NCBI GenBank assembly: GCA_030057555.1
Contig: JASGUU010000034.1
Location: 1-54,294 of the forward strand
From: Bacillota bacterium
GTDB lineage: Bacteria > Bacillota > Clostridia > Saccharofermentanales > Fastidiosipilaceae
Direction: 5' to 3'
DNA: 54,294 bases
In this document: one piece after another, positions 26,251 through 34,511 of the stretch
Numbering within the stretch: the stretch's first letter is position 1
Layout: each line of letters begins with the position of its first letter
The notes under the pieces: model-generated
The model's database searches: none
Told to the model about the DNA's origin: nothing
The model's input: only the letters and a program-made list of their open reading frames with translations
Position numbers and translations under genes: made by a program

Positions 26251-26294
26251 CAGCCCGAAATTCCTGCCGGGAGCAGGGGTTTCGGGCTGTTTTT
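26251..26294 (+). terminator. Second copy of the operon terminator hairpin
   Basis: CAGCCCGAAA...TTTCGGGCTG plus TTTTT, almost the same as the hairpin at 25964, including the flanking GAGCTGGCCTG bases. It has no intact gene directly in front, so it looks like a duplicated segment rather than a working terminator of its own. Confidence 0.7.
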
Positions 26295-26429
26295 CGTGTG
26301 CGGAGTGATCTTGAGCGCAGGGAGGGGCGGTGGGGTGTGCAAAGTTTCAAGCTTTCGCAGTTTATGGGCGTACTTGGTGCACATTTATTTGTGAAGTTAC
26401 ATAAAACGCATAATATTCTTATTCGTATG

Positions 26430-27066
26430 CGCTTAAAGATGCCGAACAGGCAGTTGTGGAGGGATCCCGCTATCTGGCGAGCGTGGAAGATGGGGAGGTG
26501 TTTGACAGAGAAGCTTGCGCAAAGAAGCGCAGCACCTCAGGTGTCACCGTGTTTGAATCGGATCAGGAACTGCCACCGGCTGCCCAGTACCGCTCGTATA
26601 AGGATCGCTGGCTGCTTGAACCTGTTCTCCAGCAGCATACGAACGATCAGGAGCTTACGAAAACGAATGCGAAGGGAGTCTTCTCCATCATCGGCTCCAA
26701 GTTCATCAATTTCACCGCCACGATCGCAAACGGTCGGATTTTGAAGAAAGCCGGCGGGCTGGGTTTTCTGAAAAAGCTCAGTTATGGCGACTTGATGGAC
26801 GATCTCAGCTCTGCCTGGAGACGGTCTGACGTTCCGATAGAAGCCAGAAGTGATGACGATACTGGGTGCATACTGACAATCTTGTGATGAAGGAGCTGGA
26901 GCTTCCTGGACTGTCTGTGCCCGTACTCAGGCCGGAGCCAAAGAAACGGGGCAGACCGGGAAAGAATCCTGACGTAAGCAAACCCAGGCGCCCAAGGGGA
27001 GGCAGCGCAAGGATCCCAAGTCAAACGATGTGCTCTAACAAGGCGATCTGTACAAAACTCCATGTA
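26430..27066 (+). pseudogene. C-terminal remnant of an IS transposase (IS1634/IS4-like DDE)
   Basis: The plus-strand frame from about 26430 holds YRSYKDRWLLEPV, the Y-x-x-RW-x-x-E block of IS4/IS1634-type DDE enzymes, then GSKFINFTATIA and LKKLSYGDLMDDLSSAWR, typical of the C-terminal part. A stop at 26885-26887 is followed, in another frame, by PVLRPEPKKRGRPGKNPD, which belongs to the same tail. The N-terminal two thirds and the first catalytic Asp residues are missing. No terminal inverted repeats or target duplication could be made out. This is a dead fragment. Confidence 0.7.
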
Positions 27067-27137
27067 TAAGCGATGCGATAGATGGTGCCAGCCAGGCCTG
27101 ATGTATTCTGGACGACGCAGAGCAGCGAATGCATTCT

Positions 27138-28460
27138 TTACAGCAGATTGTCGATCTCCTCAAGCAGGAACGGGATGATCCCCACATAGCTGATGCCAAA
27201 CTCATCCGTGTGCATATTTCTGTTGCCGCCTGTTACGACAAGCTTTCTGAAGGAGTCCCCACTTTTCAGGAGAGGAAGGATTTCCTGCTGGCGTTTTTCT
27301 GCGTCCTGGATACTGAAGGCGGACTGAATGTAAACCTTTTGGCTTCCTCGGTTTACTACAAAATCAATCTCATGCCATCGTTCGGAGAGACGTTTACCAT
27401 CCACGGTTTTGGCGAAACGGACAGAGCCTACATCTACCGCAAATCCACGCAGCACCAGTTCGTTATGTAGAATATTTTCCATCAGGCGAGTCTCTTCAAT
27501 TTGTTGAAAATGCAGCCTTGCATTTCGCAGGCCGACATCTTCAGCATAATATTTTGCGGGAGAACCAAAGTATGCTTTCCCTTTCACGTCATAGCGTCTG
27601 GCTTTGGTAAAGAGAAACGCATCCTCCAGGGCATCCAGGTACTTCTTTACAGTTTTGTCTGTTGTCCCTGCATGGCGAACAGAGTTTAACGTGTTGGCAA
27701 GCTTTGAAGGGTTGGTCAGACCACCGATATTGGAAGCCAGCACATCCAGCAGGTCATCCACATAGGACTCCGTTACACGGTATCGTTCCACAATATCGGC
27801 CACGAATACCCGTTCAAACAGACTGGTCAAGTACGCTTCTTTCTCTCTCGGGTCCTTCTCCAGTACTGCAAGCGGCATACCGCCATATATCAGATATTCT
27901 TCCCAGGCATCCGTCTTATCCAGCTCAGAGACGGAATGGAATTCTGCAAAGCTGAAGGGATGCAGGCGTATCTCAATACCTCTGTCCCGGAAGTTGGTGG
28001 CGACATCCCTGGAAAGCAGTCTGGAGTTACTCCCGGTTACATAGATATCCAGATTGCGTCGGGTCATTAAATCACTGAGGACATCATAAAAGGTAGTGTA
28101 TAGAAGCTCCCGATCTTCCTCAGGCACCTGCCTTTCGTCTACATCCGGACGCTTGACCCTGTAAGAGAGCTGGATTTCATCAATGAATAAATAGAATTGC
28201 TGGCTATGACCTTCTATCCTTTCGAGAACATACTGATACAGGGTGTTAGGGTTGCGCATGGCTTCATGCTGTTTCCTGTCCAGAGCGATCTCAATGATTT
28301 GGCTGCCATCTATACCCTGCTGATGCAGATGTTCTTTGAAAAGGCGGAACAGCAAAAACGACTTTCCACAGCGGCGTATTCCGGTAATAATCTTAATTCG
28401 GCCGTTGTGCATCATGCTTATGAGACGATTCAGGGGCCGCTCCCGTTCAATGACTATCAT
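27138..28460 (-). CDS. AAA ATPase with DUF4143-type C-terminal domain
   Basis: 440 residues of the 'ATP-binding protein' family common in anaerobes, usually in many copies per genome. Walker A is GIRRCGKS (27-34) and Walker B is FIDE (D94, E95); VTGSNS is the sensor. A middle winged-helix-like stretch (about 235-290) is followed by the DUF4143 domain, which contains a nuclease-like EIDFVV block. The cellular role of this family is not established. ATG 28460 follows GCGAGGAGC. Two long palindromes (28476-28504 and 28548-28578) lie immediately upstream, where its promoter must be. AT content is higher than in the flanking metabolic operons, in keeping with an accessory gene near transposase debris. 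Confidence 0.88.
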   Translation of the reverse strand: MIVIERERPLNRLISMMHNGRIKIITGIRRCGKSFLLFRLFKEHLHQQGIDGSQIIEIALDRKQHEAMRNPNTLYQYVLERIEGHSQQFYLFIDEIQLSYRVKRPDVDERQVPEEDRELLYTTFYDVLSDLMTRRNLDIYVTGSNSRLLSRDVATNFRDRGIEIRLHPFSFAEFHSVSELDKTDAWEEYLIYGGMPLAVLEKDPREKEAYLTSLFERVFVADIVERYRVTESYVDDLLDVLASNIGGLTNPSKLANTLNSVRHAGTTDKTVKKYLDALEDAFLFTKARRYDVKGKAYFGSPAKYYAEDVGLRNARLHFQQIEETRLMENILHNELVLRGFAVDVGSVRFAKTVDGKRLSERWHEIDFVVNRGSQKVYIQSAFSIQDAEKRQQEILPLLKSGDSFRKLVVTGGNRNMHTDEFGISYVGIIPFLLEEIDNLL

Positions 28461-28475
28461 AAAAGCTCCTCGCGA

Positions 28476-28602
28476 CGGATTTCGTCGACTATCGATGAAA
28501 TCCGTTCTTCAAGCATTGTTTTACACCATTTTCATCGTCTGTGCAAGCCGGATTTCGTCGACTGTCGACGAAATCCGGTTTGATAATAAGATGAAATCCG
28601 GA
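28476..28602. promoter_or_regulatory. Two large palindromes (plus a half) upstream of the AAA ATPase
   Basis: 28548-28578 is a perfect 31-bp palindrome: CCGGATTTCGTCGAC, one base, then its exact complement. 28476-28504 is a 29-bp near-palindrome of the same sequence (12 of 14 arm positions match). A half copy GATGAAATCCGG ends at 28602. The nearer one ends 15 bases before the ATPase ATG. They could be operators for autoregulation, cruciform-forming sites, or transposition-like ends. Confidence 0.8.
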
Positions 28603-29412
28603 AATGGAGATGCCTAAGCAGCTACACTTTGCCAGATTCTGTCCACCATAATGAGTAAACGTCCATCCCTCTGCTGAATGGCACTGAAAGGTATGGTCAT
28701 GTTTCTTTGCTGCCAACTGCCTCTGATATGCTGCAAAATGAAGCTTCACAAAACTTTTTCAGAAAACTAAATGCCTTACTCGTTGACTTGGCAGCCATTG
28801 AAACTCGACTTGATATAGTTCGTACAGGACTGCAAACAGAGGACTTTAGAGATCGGAACGATGGTTTTAGATCACTCAATGGATTTCATCCAATTCACAG
28901 ATTTCAATGGCTTCATATGCTGAAGACTCGTCTTCCCATAGAGCGAACAATCAATTTACGCCTGGCTTTCCGTTACTGCCATGTGAGCGTCGGAAGTCAC
29001 TGCTGCCGCCCGCCCTTCATGTCATATTCCTTTTATATGTGTAAAGAAAGCGATAGATGATGCGCGGCAAAGGCTGCGAAGTAGCTTTGTGCTCGAAAAA
29101 GAGGGTATGCCTAAACCTGGCTACTCAAGTAAATCGTGTGAGCACGCTTGTCGCGGACATAGCCTGTCGCTTGCATGGAGGTACTGGGATTTATCGAGCT
29201 TTCCTTCTGATCCGTAGGCAAAACAGGAGTTGTGCCTGCTTTTGTGGGCATCAATACGCTTTTTTGATCAGGTTATGAGAACTTATCCATTCATGCCGCA
29301 TTTCAGGGCACCGCAGCAGGTGCCGCCCGCACGACTGCATCCTGTCAATTCGTTTGCCGCCGCTTTGCGAGAATGAAGAGAAAACGGCGGTGCAGACCGC
29401 CAGTTGAAGTAA
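28603..29412. other. About 800 bases with no supportable gene
   Basis: Only short, low-quality open frames exist on both strands. The lower GC and broken frames suggest decayed mobile DNA, but I could not match any recognisable motif. A small region near 29285-29345 is GC-rich without a clear hairpin. Confidence 0.45.
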
Positions 29413-29625
29413 ATAGGTGGGACTATTTTTTCGCTCCTGCCCCGATTTCGGGGCACCAGCGCAATTATTGTCCAGCTGTGGTCAATTTTTCCGTTCCTGC
29501 CCCGATTCCGGGGCACCAGCGCAATTTTTGTCCAGCCGTGGCCTATTTTTCCGTTCCTGCCCCGATTCCGGGGCACCAGCGCAATTTTTGTCCAGCCGTG
29601 GCCAGTTTTTTCGCTCCAGCAGCGA
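29413..29625. repeat. 60-bp tandem repeat array (about 3.3 units) with GC hairpins
   Basis: Units of 60 bases run CGCTCCTGCCCCGATTTCGG..., repeated from about 29427, 29492 and 29552. Each contains GCCCCGA-TT-TCGGGGC (first unit, perfect) or GCCCCGATTCCGGGGC, followed by CACCAGCGCAATTTTTGTCC. A period of 60 makes all frames appear open and repetitive; no start or ribosome site supports a protein. Layout (short stem, T-run, GTCCAGC spacer) is similar in style to the array at 19360. Confidence 0.82.
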
Positions 29626-29639
29626 TGGCTTGAGACTTC

Positions 29640-30012
29640 GGATCAAAAGGGAAAGCAGTCAAATCATCCTCGATTGATATACAAACAAAAAAGCAGATGC
29701 GATAACCGTCTCTTCCGGTGTTGAGATTACTATTTCTGACGGTACAGCAGGCAAGAATGAAAAGAATGAAGAATGGATCACGAACCAGCTCGCGGAAGAC
29801 AAGCTTCAGGATCAAATAAGCGAAAATAATATGTTGACCCGTTTACGGGTGATCGCGAGACACAAATGCAAACGACAGGCTGCTTTCGCAGCTGCTGAGA
29901 AGACAGGTGCGCGCGACAGGATTCTAAGAACGCCAGTCCAGCCGGTAACAAGTCCATATAGGGGTTGAGCGAACCGCCGGCTTAGCCGACGGTTCTGATT
30001 CTTCCCCTTCTG
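29640..30012. other. Gene-poor stretch ending in a GC hairpin
   Basis: A plus-strand frame is open from about 29690 to 29967 (VSSGVEITISDG, NEEWITNQLAEDKL) but has no good start and no family I recognise; it may be a remnant. A hairpin AACCGCCGGC-TTA-GCCGACGGTT lies at 29969-29992, facing the end of the esterase gene; only a weak T-run follows. Confidence 0.4.
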
Positions 30013-31539
30013 TCACCTGTCGCCCGTCGCCTGGCGCTTCGTCGTCGCGTTGAAAACCAGGTTTGCCGTGCCCCGGGCCGCCGTGTAGGCCTGTTCGCCA
30101 AAGCCGATGGGGTAGGGCTCCACATCCGCCCGGTCCGTCAGAATCAGGTCGATCAGCTCGATGAGGTCCTGCACCTTTTCGGGGCTGTTCGCAACGTAGT
30201 CCTCGCCGTGGAGCAGGCTCGCGCCCTCCTGATAGCGGTGTCCGCCGAGGAAGACCAGATCCTGATAGCCCGGCTGCTCGAGGAGGCGGGCGAAGCGCTC
30301 GAGATTCGCACGAAACTCCGAGAGCGGCCTGGCATCCGGCACCTGCAGCCAGCCGCCCAGGGCATCACCGGTGAACAGGACGCCGTGCGCCCGGTCGATG
30401 AAGACGACAGAGCCCGGCGTATGGCCGGCGAGCTCCACTACCTCGATCACGACCCCGCCGCCGAGGTCGATCGTGTCGCCGTCGCCGATGTCGCGGCAGT
30501 CCGCGAGCTGCAGCCTGAGATCAGGCAGCATGTCTTCTTCCCGTGACCACTCCAGCACCGGTGCCTCCGCATGCGACATGTAGACGGTATCGAAGCGGTC
30601 TGCATGCCGCAGGTGATCGAGATGGGCGTGGGTCAGCGCCAGTTCCAGCGGCAGCTGCGTCAGCCCGCGGACACAGGCGATGAGGTCGCCGTCACCCATG
30701 CCGGTGTCAATCACGAGGGCCTTGTCCGCGCCCACGACGACATAGCAGGTGTCGCCCCCGGCGTCGTCGATCTGCCACAGGCCCGGCCTGAGCCAGTCCA
30801 CCTCGTAGCGCGCCGCCCGGGACTGGGCGAAGAACCAGTCCAGCGCCTCCGCGTCGGCGTAGGCCGGCACCCAGGACGCATGGGCTCCGATGCCGTATTC
30901 CGCCTCCATGTAGCCGGCGGGATACTCGGTGTAGCGTACCTCACGGTTGCCGGCACCGCGCAGCGCGGTCACCATCGTCCGCGTCCCGGCGACCCGCTCG
31001 CCCGTCAGCCCGAAAAAGCTTCCGGTCACAGGCACCACCGGATCGTCCTCCGCGTGGAAGGCCCAGACCGGCACATGCCGCGCCGCCCGCACCAGCTGCG
31101 GCTCTCCGCCGCCGCAGATCGGCAGCGCCGCCGCGAAGAGCTGCGGATAGCGGCAGATCAGGGACCAGGCGCCCATGCCGCCCATCGACAGGCCCGTCAC
31201 GTAGACACGCGCCGGATCGATCGGCTCTGTCTCGAGCAGACGCCGGATCTCGGCAACCAGCAGACGCTGGAAACGATCGACATTCCAGGACTCACCCTCG
31301 GGGCACAAAGGCGCCAGCACATAGCAGGGCTGCCGCCGCTGCCATTCCGGTGTCGTGAAGATCAGCCACTCGTCATTTTTGAGCAGCTGCCAGACATCGG
31401 AGCCGCGCTCGCCGGCCCCATGCAGGAACAGGACCAGCGGGCGGCGCGCATCACCGGCAGCCTCTGGTTCAAACCAGAGATAGTCGAGGCAGCTGCCGTT
31501 CCTGTGCATCAGACGGGCGGTGAAGGGGGATTGGGACAT
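30013..31539 (-). CDS. Fusion of alpha/beta-hydrolase esterase and metallo-beta-lactamase-fold hydrolase
   Basis: 508 residues with two hydrolase domains. Residues about 1-240 form an esterase of the PHB-depolymerase/dienelactone-hydrolase type: oxyanion FLHGAGERG, nucleophile S118 in GLSMGG, D165/D166 and H220. Residues about 245-470 form a metallo-beta-lactamase fold with the full HAHLDH motif (H304, H306, D308, H309), H373 in GHTPGS, D392 in FTGDA and a final H434. Both active sites look complete. No signal peptide is seen, so it is cytoplasmic. ATG 31539 follows AAAGGAGG. It lies 42 bases after the beta-propeller gene and is probably co-transcribed with it. Removal of ester decorations and a second hydrolysis step on an imported glycan is an inference. 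Confidence 0.88.
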   Translation of the reverse strand: MSQSPFTARLMHRNGSCLDYLWFEPEAAGDARRPLVLFLHGAGERGSDVWQLLKNDEWLIFTTPEWQRRQPCYVLAPLCPEGESWNVDRFQRLLVAEIRRLLETEPIDPARVYVTGLSMGGMGAWSLICRYPQLFAAALPICGGGEPQLVRAARHVPVWAFHAEDDPVVPVTGSFFGLTGERVAGTRTMVTALRGAGNREVRYTEYPAGYMEAEYGIGAHASWVPAYADAEALDWFFAQSRAARYEVDWLRPGLWQIDDAGGDTCYVVVGADKALVIDTGMGDGDLIACVRGLTQLPLELALTHAHLDHLRHADRFDTVYMSHAEAPVLEWSREEDMLPDLRLQLADCRDIGDGDTIDLGGGVVIEVVELAGHTPGSVVFIDRAHGVLFTGDALGGWLQVPDARPLSEFRANLERFARLLEQPGYQDLVFLGGHRYQEGASLLHGEDYVANSPEKVQDLIELIDLILTDRADVEPYPIGFGEQAYTAARGTANLVFNATTKRQATGDR

Positions 31540-31581
31540 GGTTGGCCTCCTTTGCTGTGGACCTGAAAACGGGTGTCTCTG

Positions 31582-32943
31582 TTAACTGCTGAACTGAAAG
31601 GCGTAGAGATCGGCGAGTTCGAGTTCGAACTGCAGCGCCACGGGCCGGCCGGCGAGCGCCGCGAGGCAGCCGCCGCCAAAGTCGACGGCGCGTCCGGTCG
31701 CATCGCCGCGCCAGACTGCCGAGTCCTCAGGCGCGAAGCCCGGCACGAAACGGCCGGTCGCGGCGTCGCGGATGCCGACCCGGATCCGGCCGTTCGCCGC
31801 TGTCCGGGCGTTCAGGAGCAGGCGGCTGCCCGTGAAGCGGAGAGGCAGACTTTGCACGCATCCGCCCTGAATTCCGGCATGGAGCGAGGCAAAGCCATGG
31901 CGGCGCAGTTCATAGCGCACGATCCGGGCATCCGGCCAGCAGTAGTGCTCCAGTACGTAGACGCTGAAGTGCTCGGGATCCGTCGCCAGAATGCCGCGCG
32001 CCGGCATCATCGAGCGCTGCGTCCAGTTCCGCTCATCGAGGCCGCCGCCGATCCAGCTGTCCATGAAGCGCCGGTCCCAGAGCACGCCGTCGCGGCTGGA
32101 CATGAAGACGGCGTCGGAGATGCCAGGACTGCGGCGCGGCTCCACGACATCGACATCGGGAACAAAGCGCATCGGGAAGGCCACGAGCTGATGCTCCGCC
32201 CCGGGACAGGTCACCGTGGCGTTGGTGTAGAGCTCGTCCGGCTGCGGTCCCTGCACGTAGCGGTTTGGCACGGGCTGGCTCCAGTGCTCGAGATCGGTCG
32301 ACTCCGCGTTCAGGATGCTACGCAGCCTGGGGCCGTCAGGAACGGCCGGCTGGTAGATGCGCGAATAGATGCGGTAGCGGCCGGCTGTGGGGTCGTAGAG
32401 CAGGACATTCTGGGAATCGAGCAGGCCGACCGTGACCGCCGGCGTGTCAAAGAGGCGGCGGAACTCAAGCCCGTCCGCCGAGGCATAAATGAAAAGACCC
32501 CCGGGCTGGTAGCCGGCCGTGGCCTTGATGCGCTCGGAGGGCGGACAGGCGGGATTCAGATCGACCACGGGCGTGAAGTTGTGGCACTCATGCCCGCGCA
32601 TGAGAATGTTGTTCGCCCGGCTGCCGCGAAACAGAACACGCCCGAGATCGGGCTTCTCCCAGTGCACCCCGTCGCTGCTGACGGCGTAGCAGAGGCACTG
32701 CCCCTCGTCCTGATCGTCGCCGCTCGTGTTGACTCCGGCGCGGTAATAGAGGTGGAAGCGCCCGTCAAATGCCAGCACGCTCGCATAGGCCCCGGCTCCT
32801 TCGCCCTCCCAGGGGCGGTCCAGCACGATGGCGCTTTCGCAGCGGACGGGCGATGTCAGGCGAAAGTCCAGTCCCCGGCTCTCCGCCAGCAGGCTGTCGT
32901 CGACCAGCATCTCCACCCGCGATCCGATGTCCGTTACTGTCAT
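31582..32943 (-). CDS. Five-bladed beta-propeller glycosidase-like protein (GH32/43/130-type superfamily)
   Basis: 453 residues from ATG 32943, which has GGGAGG nine bases upstream; an in-frame extension to 33075 has no site. Repeated blade motifs are visible: EMLVDDSLL, DGRFHLYYRAG, CYAVSSDGVHWEKPDLG, NNIL, YRIYSRIY and MSSRDGVLWDRRF. They match a large, poorly studied group annotated as GH32-like propellers. The usual acidic triad cannot be assigned with certainty from sequence. A GH130 phosphorylase is less likely because of length and motif order. Its divergent position from the ROK regulator and its closeness to mannosidase genes suggest a role in the same glycan pathway. Confidence 0.78.
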   Translation of the reverse strand: MTVTDIGSRVEMLVDDSLLAESRGLDFRLTSPVRCESAIVLDRPWEGEGAGAYASVLAFDGRFHLYYRAGVNTSGDDQDEGQCLCYAVSSDGVHWEKPDLGRVLFRGSRANNILMRGHECHNFTPVVDLNPACPPSERIKATAGYQPGGLFIYASADGLEFRRLFDTPAVTVGLLDSQNVLLYDPTAGRYRIYSRIYQPAVPDGPRLRSILNAESTDLEHWSQPVPNRYVQGPQPDELYTNATVTCPGAEHQLVAFPMRFVPDVDVVEPRRSPGISDAVFMSSRDGVLWDRRFMDSWIGGGLDERNWTQRSMMPARGILATDPEHFSVYVLEHYCWPDARIVRYELRRHGFASLHAGIQGGCVQSLPLRFTGSRLLLNARTAANGRIRVGIRDAATGRFVPGFAPEDSAVWRGDATGRAVDFGGGCLAALAGRPVALQFELELADLYAFQFSS

Positions 32944-33269
32944 AGCCTGCCTCCCGCCGCGAATCCGGGCTCTGCCGGATTCTGTTGTCCGGCATAAATC
33001 TTCGCATAAGTAGATGCCGTCTGCATGATGGTTTATGACCCGATTTGCACTCTCCGCGCTGTTCCGGTGATTCATCTCAATGCACGGACGTGCTGCTTCA
33101 CGAACTCCATCCCGGTATGCCTGTCCGTCCCAATGCCTGGCAGCAGCCGGAGCACTGCTCGCCCTTCGATATAGTAAAAACAGTTGACAAAGTTGGCTCC
33201 TCTGCTACGCTCGCGGTAGATGGGTCATCGCAGGCAAAGGGCATAACGAGGCGAAGGGGAAGAGAATTC
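32944..33269. promoter_or_regulatory. Divergent regulatory region, with candidate ROK-operon promoter
   Basis: This 326-base gap separates the minus-strand hydrolase genes from the ROK gene. TTGACA at 33184-33189 followed after 16 bases by TACGCT is a weak plus-strand promoter candidate. The block GTTGACA-AAG...TCCTC resembles GTTGACA-TAG...TCCTC at the other promoter of the locus (37350), so both may share a regulator. No convincing gene lies in the gap. Confidence 0.4.
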
Positions 33270-34127
33270 ATGGCGCTTCAGATGACTGCAGGAAAGAATC
33301 CGAGCGACATACGCGCGCAGAATCTCCGTCTGCTGCTGGCTCTGCTCGTACGACACAGGCAGGTAACCCGTGTGCAGCTGGCACGTGCTACGGGCCTTTC
33401 AAAGACCAGCATCACCAATCTCGTTAATGAATGCCTACAGCTGGGCCTCATTGTGGAGACGGCCGAATCACGGCGCGCCCATGGCCGACCGGCCAAATAT
33501 ATCTGTCTCAGCAGCCATGCCCCTCAGGTCATTGGCGTCTCCGTCAGCCGCCTGTACATGACCTTTACGCTCGCCCGCCTCGACGGTGAGATCCTCAGCC
33601 TGCACCGCCATGCGATTGATGCCCGGCTCAGCTATGAGACCATGCTCGAGCACATCCGCACCGGCATCGCCGCCCTGATGGAAGCAACGACGGAAGCCGT
33701 GGTCGGCATCGGCATCTCGATGCTCGGTCCCGTCGAACCCTTCGAGGGCGTCCTCCTCGCCCCCCAGAACTTCATGCTGCGCCCCACCGTCTATCCCATT
33801 GCCGCCCCGCTGCGCGCCTGGGCCGGCATGCCGGTCCAGGTCATGCATGATGTGACAGCCGCCGTCCTGGCCGAACGCCTCTTTAATCCCGGCCGCAGCG
33901 AGGCCAACTTCGGCTTTCTCTCTCTGCATGCGGGGGTTGGTCTCGGACTTTGCCTGAACCATGCTCTCTACCAGGGCTCGGGCGGCTTCAGCGGCGAGCT
34001 CGGACACCTCTCGATCCATGCCGACGGCATCCCCTGCGCCTGTGGCCAGCGCGGCTGCCTCGAGCGCTATGCCAACCTCGACACCATGCGTGAACGCCAG
34101 CATGCCCTTGAACCCCTTTTCCGATGA
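33270..34127 (+). CDS. ROK family transcriptional regulator, N-terminal part (split gene)
   Basis: 285 residues from ATG 33270, after AAGGGGAAG. A MarR-like winged helix (about 15-75; VTRVQLARATGLSKTSITNLVNECLQLGLI) is followed by the first part of a ROK sugar-kinase-like domain, with the zinc motif GH-x6-G-x2-CxCGxxGCLE (GHLSIHADGIPCACGQRGCLE spans it) near the end. The frame stops at 34127, and the rest of the ROK domain continues one frame away at 34124. The usual NDAN of the kinase site reads HDVT, as expected for a repressor rather than a kinase. It is adjacent to, and divergent from, the glycan genes and is the likely local regulator responding to a sugar. Confidence 0.85.
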   Translation: MALQMTAGKNPSDIRAQNLRLLLALLVRHRQVTRVQLARATGLSKTSITNLVNECLQLGLIVETAESRRAHGRPAKYICLSSHAPQVIGVSVSRLYMTFTLARLDGEILSLHRHAIDARLSYETMLEHIRTGIAALMEATTEAVVGIGISMLGPVEPFEGVLLAPQNFMLRPTVYPIAAPLRAWAGMPVQVMHDVTAAVLAERLFNPGRSEANFGFLSLHAGVGLGLCLNHALYQGSGGFSGELGHLSIHADGIPCACGQRGCLERYANLDTMRERQHALEPLFR

Positions 34128-34507
34128 GTCCGCTCGCGGGACAGACAGGTGTCTCCTTTGCCGCCTTTATCCAGACAGCCGCCGCCGGCGATCCCCTCGC
34201 CACCATTGTCGTCAGTGACTACCTGGACCTCATCGCCACGGCCCTGGTCAGCGTGATGAATGTTCTCGCCCTCGACCTTATTCTGGTCGATTACGCGGGC
34301 ATGGAGGAAACGGATTATCTCGAGCGCCAGCTCGAGACCAAGATCGCCGCCCGCCACCGCCACCACAGCGGCCGTCAGGTTGCCGTTCGGCCTTCGCATT
34401 TTGGTCACCGCATCGCCGCCATGAGCTCGGTCGCCATCGTCGTCGACCAGGTGCTCAGCGGAGAGTTGCCGCTCATCGCCAATGCGACAGCCAGCAGGGG
34501 AGGATAA
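34124..34507 (+). CDS. ROK regulator, C-terminal part in a -1 frame
   Basis: 127 residues starting at ATG 34124, overlapping the stop of the N-terminal part (ATGA). It reads FAAFIQTAAAGDPLATIVVSDYLDLIATALVSVMNVLALDLILVDY, the normal C-terminal helices and strand of a ROK domain. Together the two parts give about 412 residues, a normal ROK length. Either a frameshift mutation or sequencing error split one gene, or the two halves are made separately by coupled translation. The run CCCCTTTT just before the junction is a plausible slippage site for any of these. No ribosome site precedes this ATG. Confidence 0.75.
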   Translation: MSPLAGQTGVSFAAFIQTAAAGDPLATIVVSDYLDLIATALVSVMNVLALDLILVDYAGMEETDYLERQLETKIAARHRHHSGRQVAVRPSHFGHRIAAMSSVAIVVDQVLSGELPLIANATASRGG

Positions 34508-34511
34508 GCCC

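Noticed and set aside
28707-29060. 117-residue open frame on plus in the gene-poor zone
   Set aside because: No ribosome site and no motif; both strands show similar short frames, as in decayed DNA.
34105-34127. Programmed -1 frameshift in the ROK gene
   Set aside because: No canonical in-frame X-XXY-YYZ heptamer followed by a clear structure; mutation, sequencing error or coupled re-initiation are simpler.
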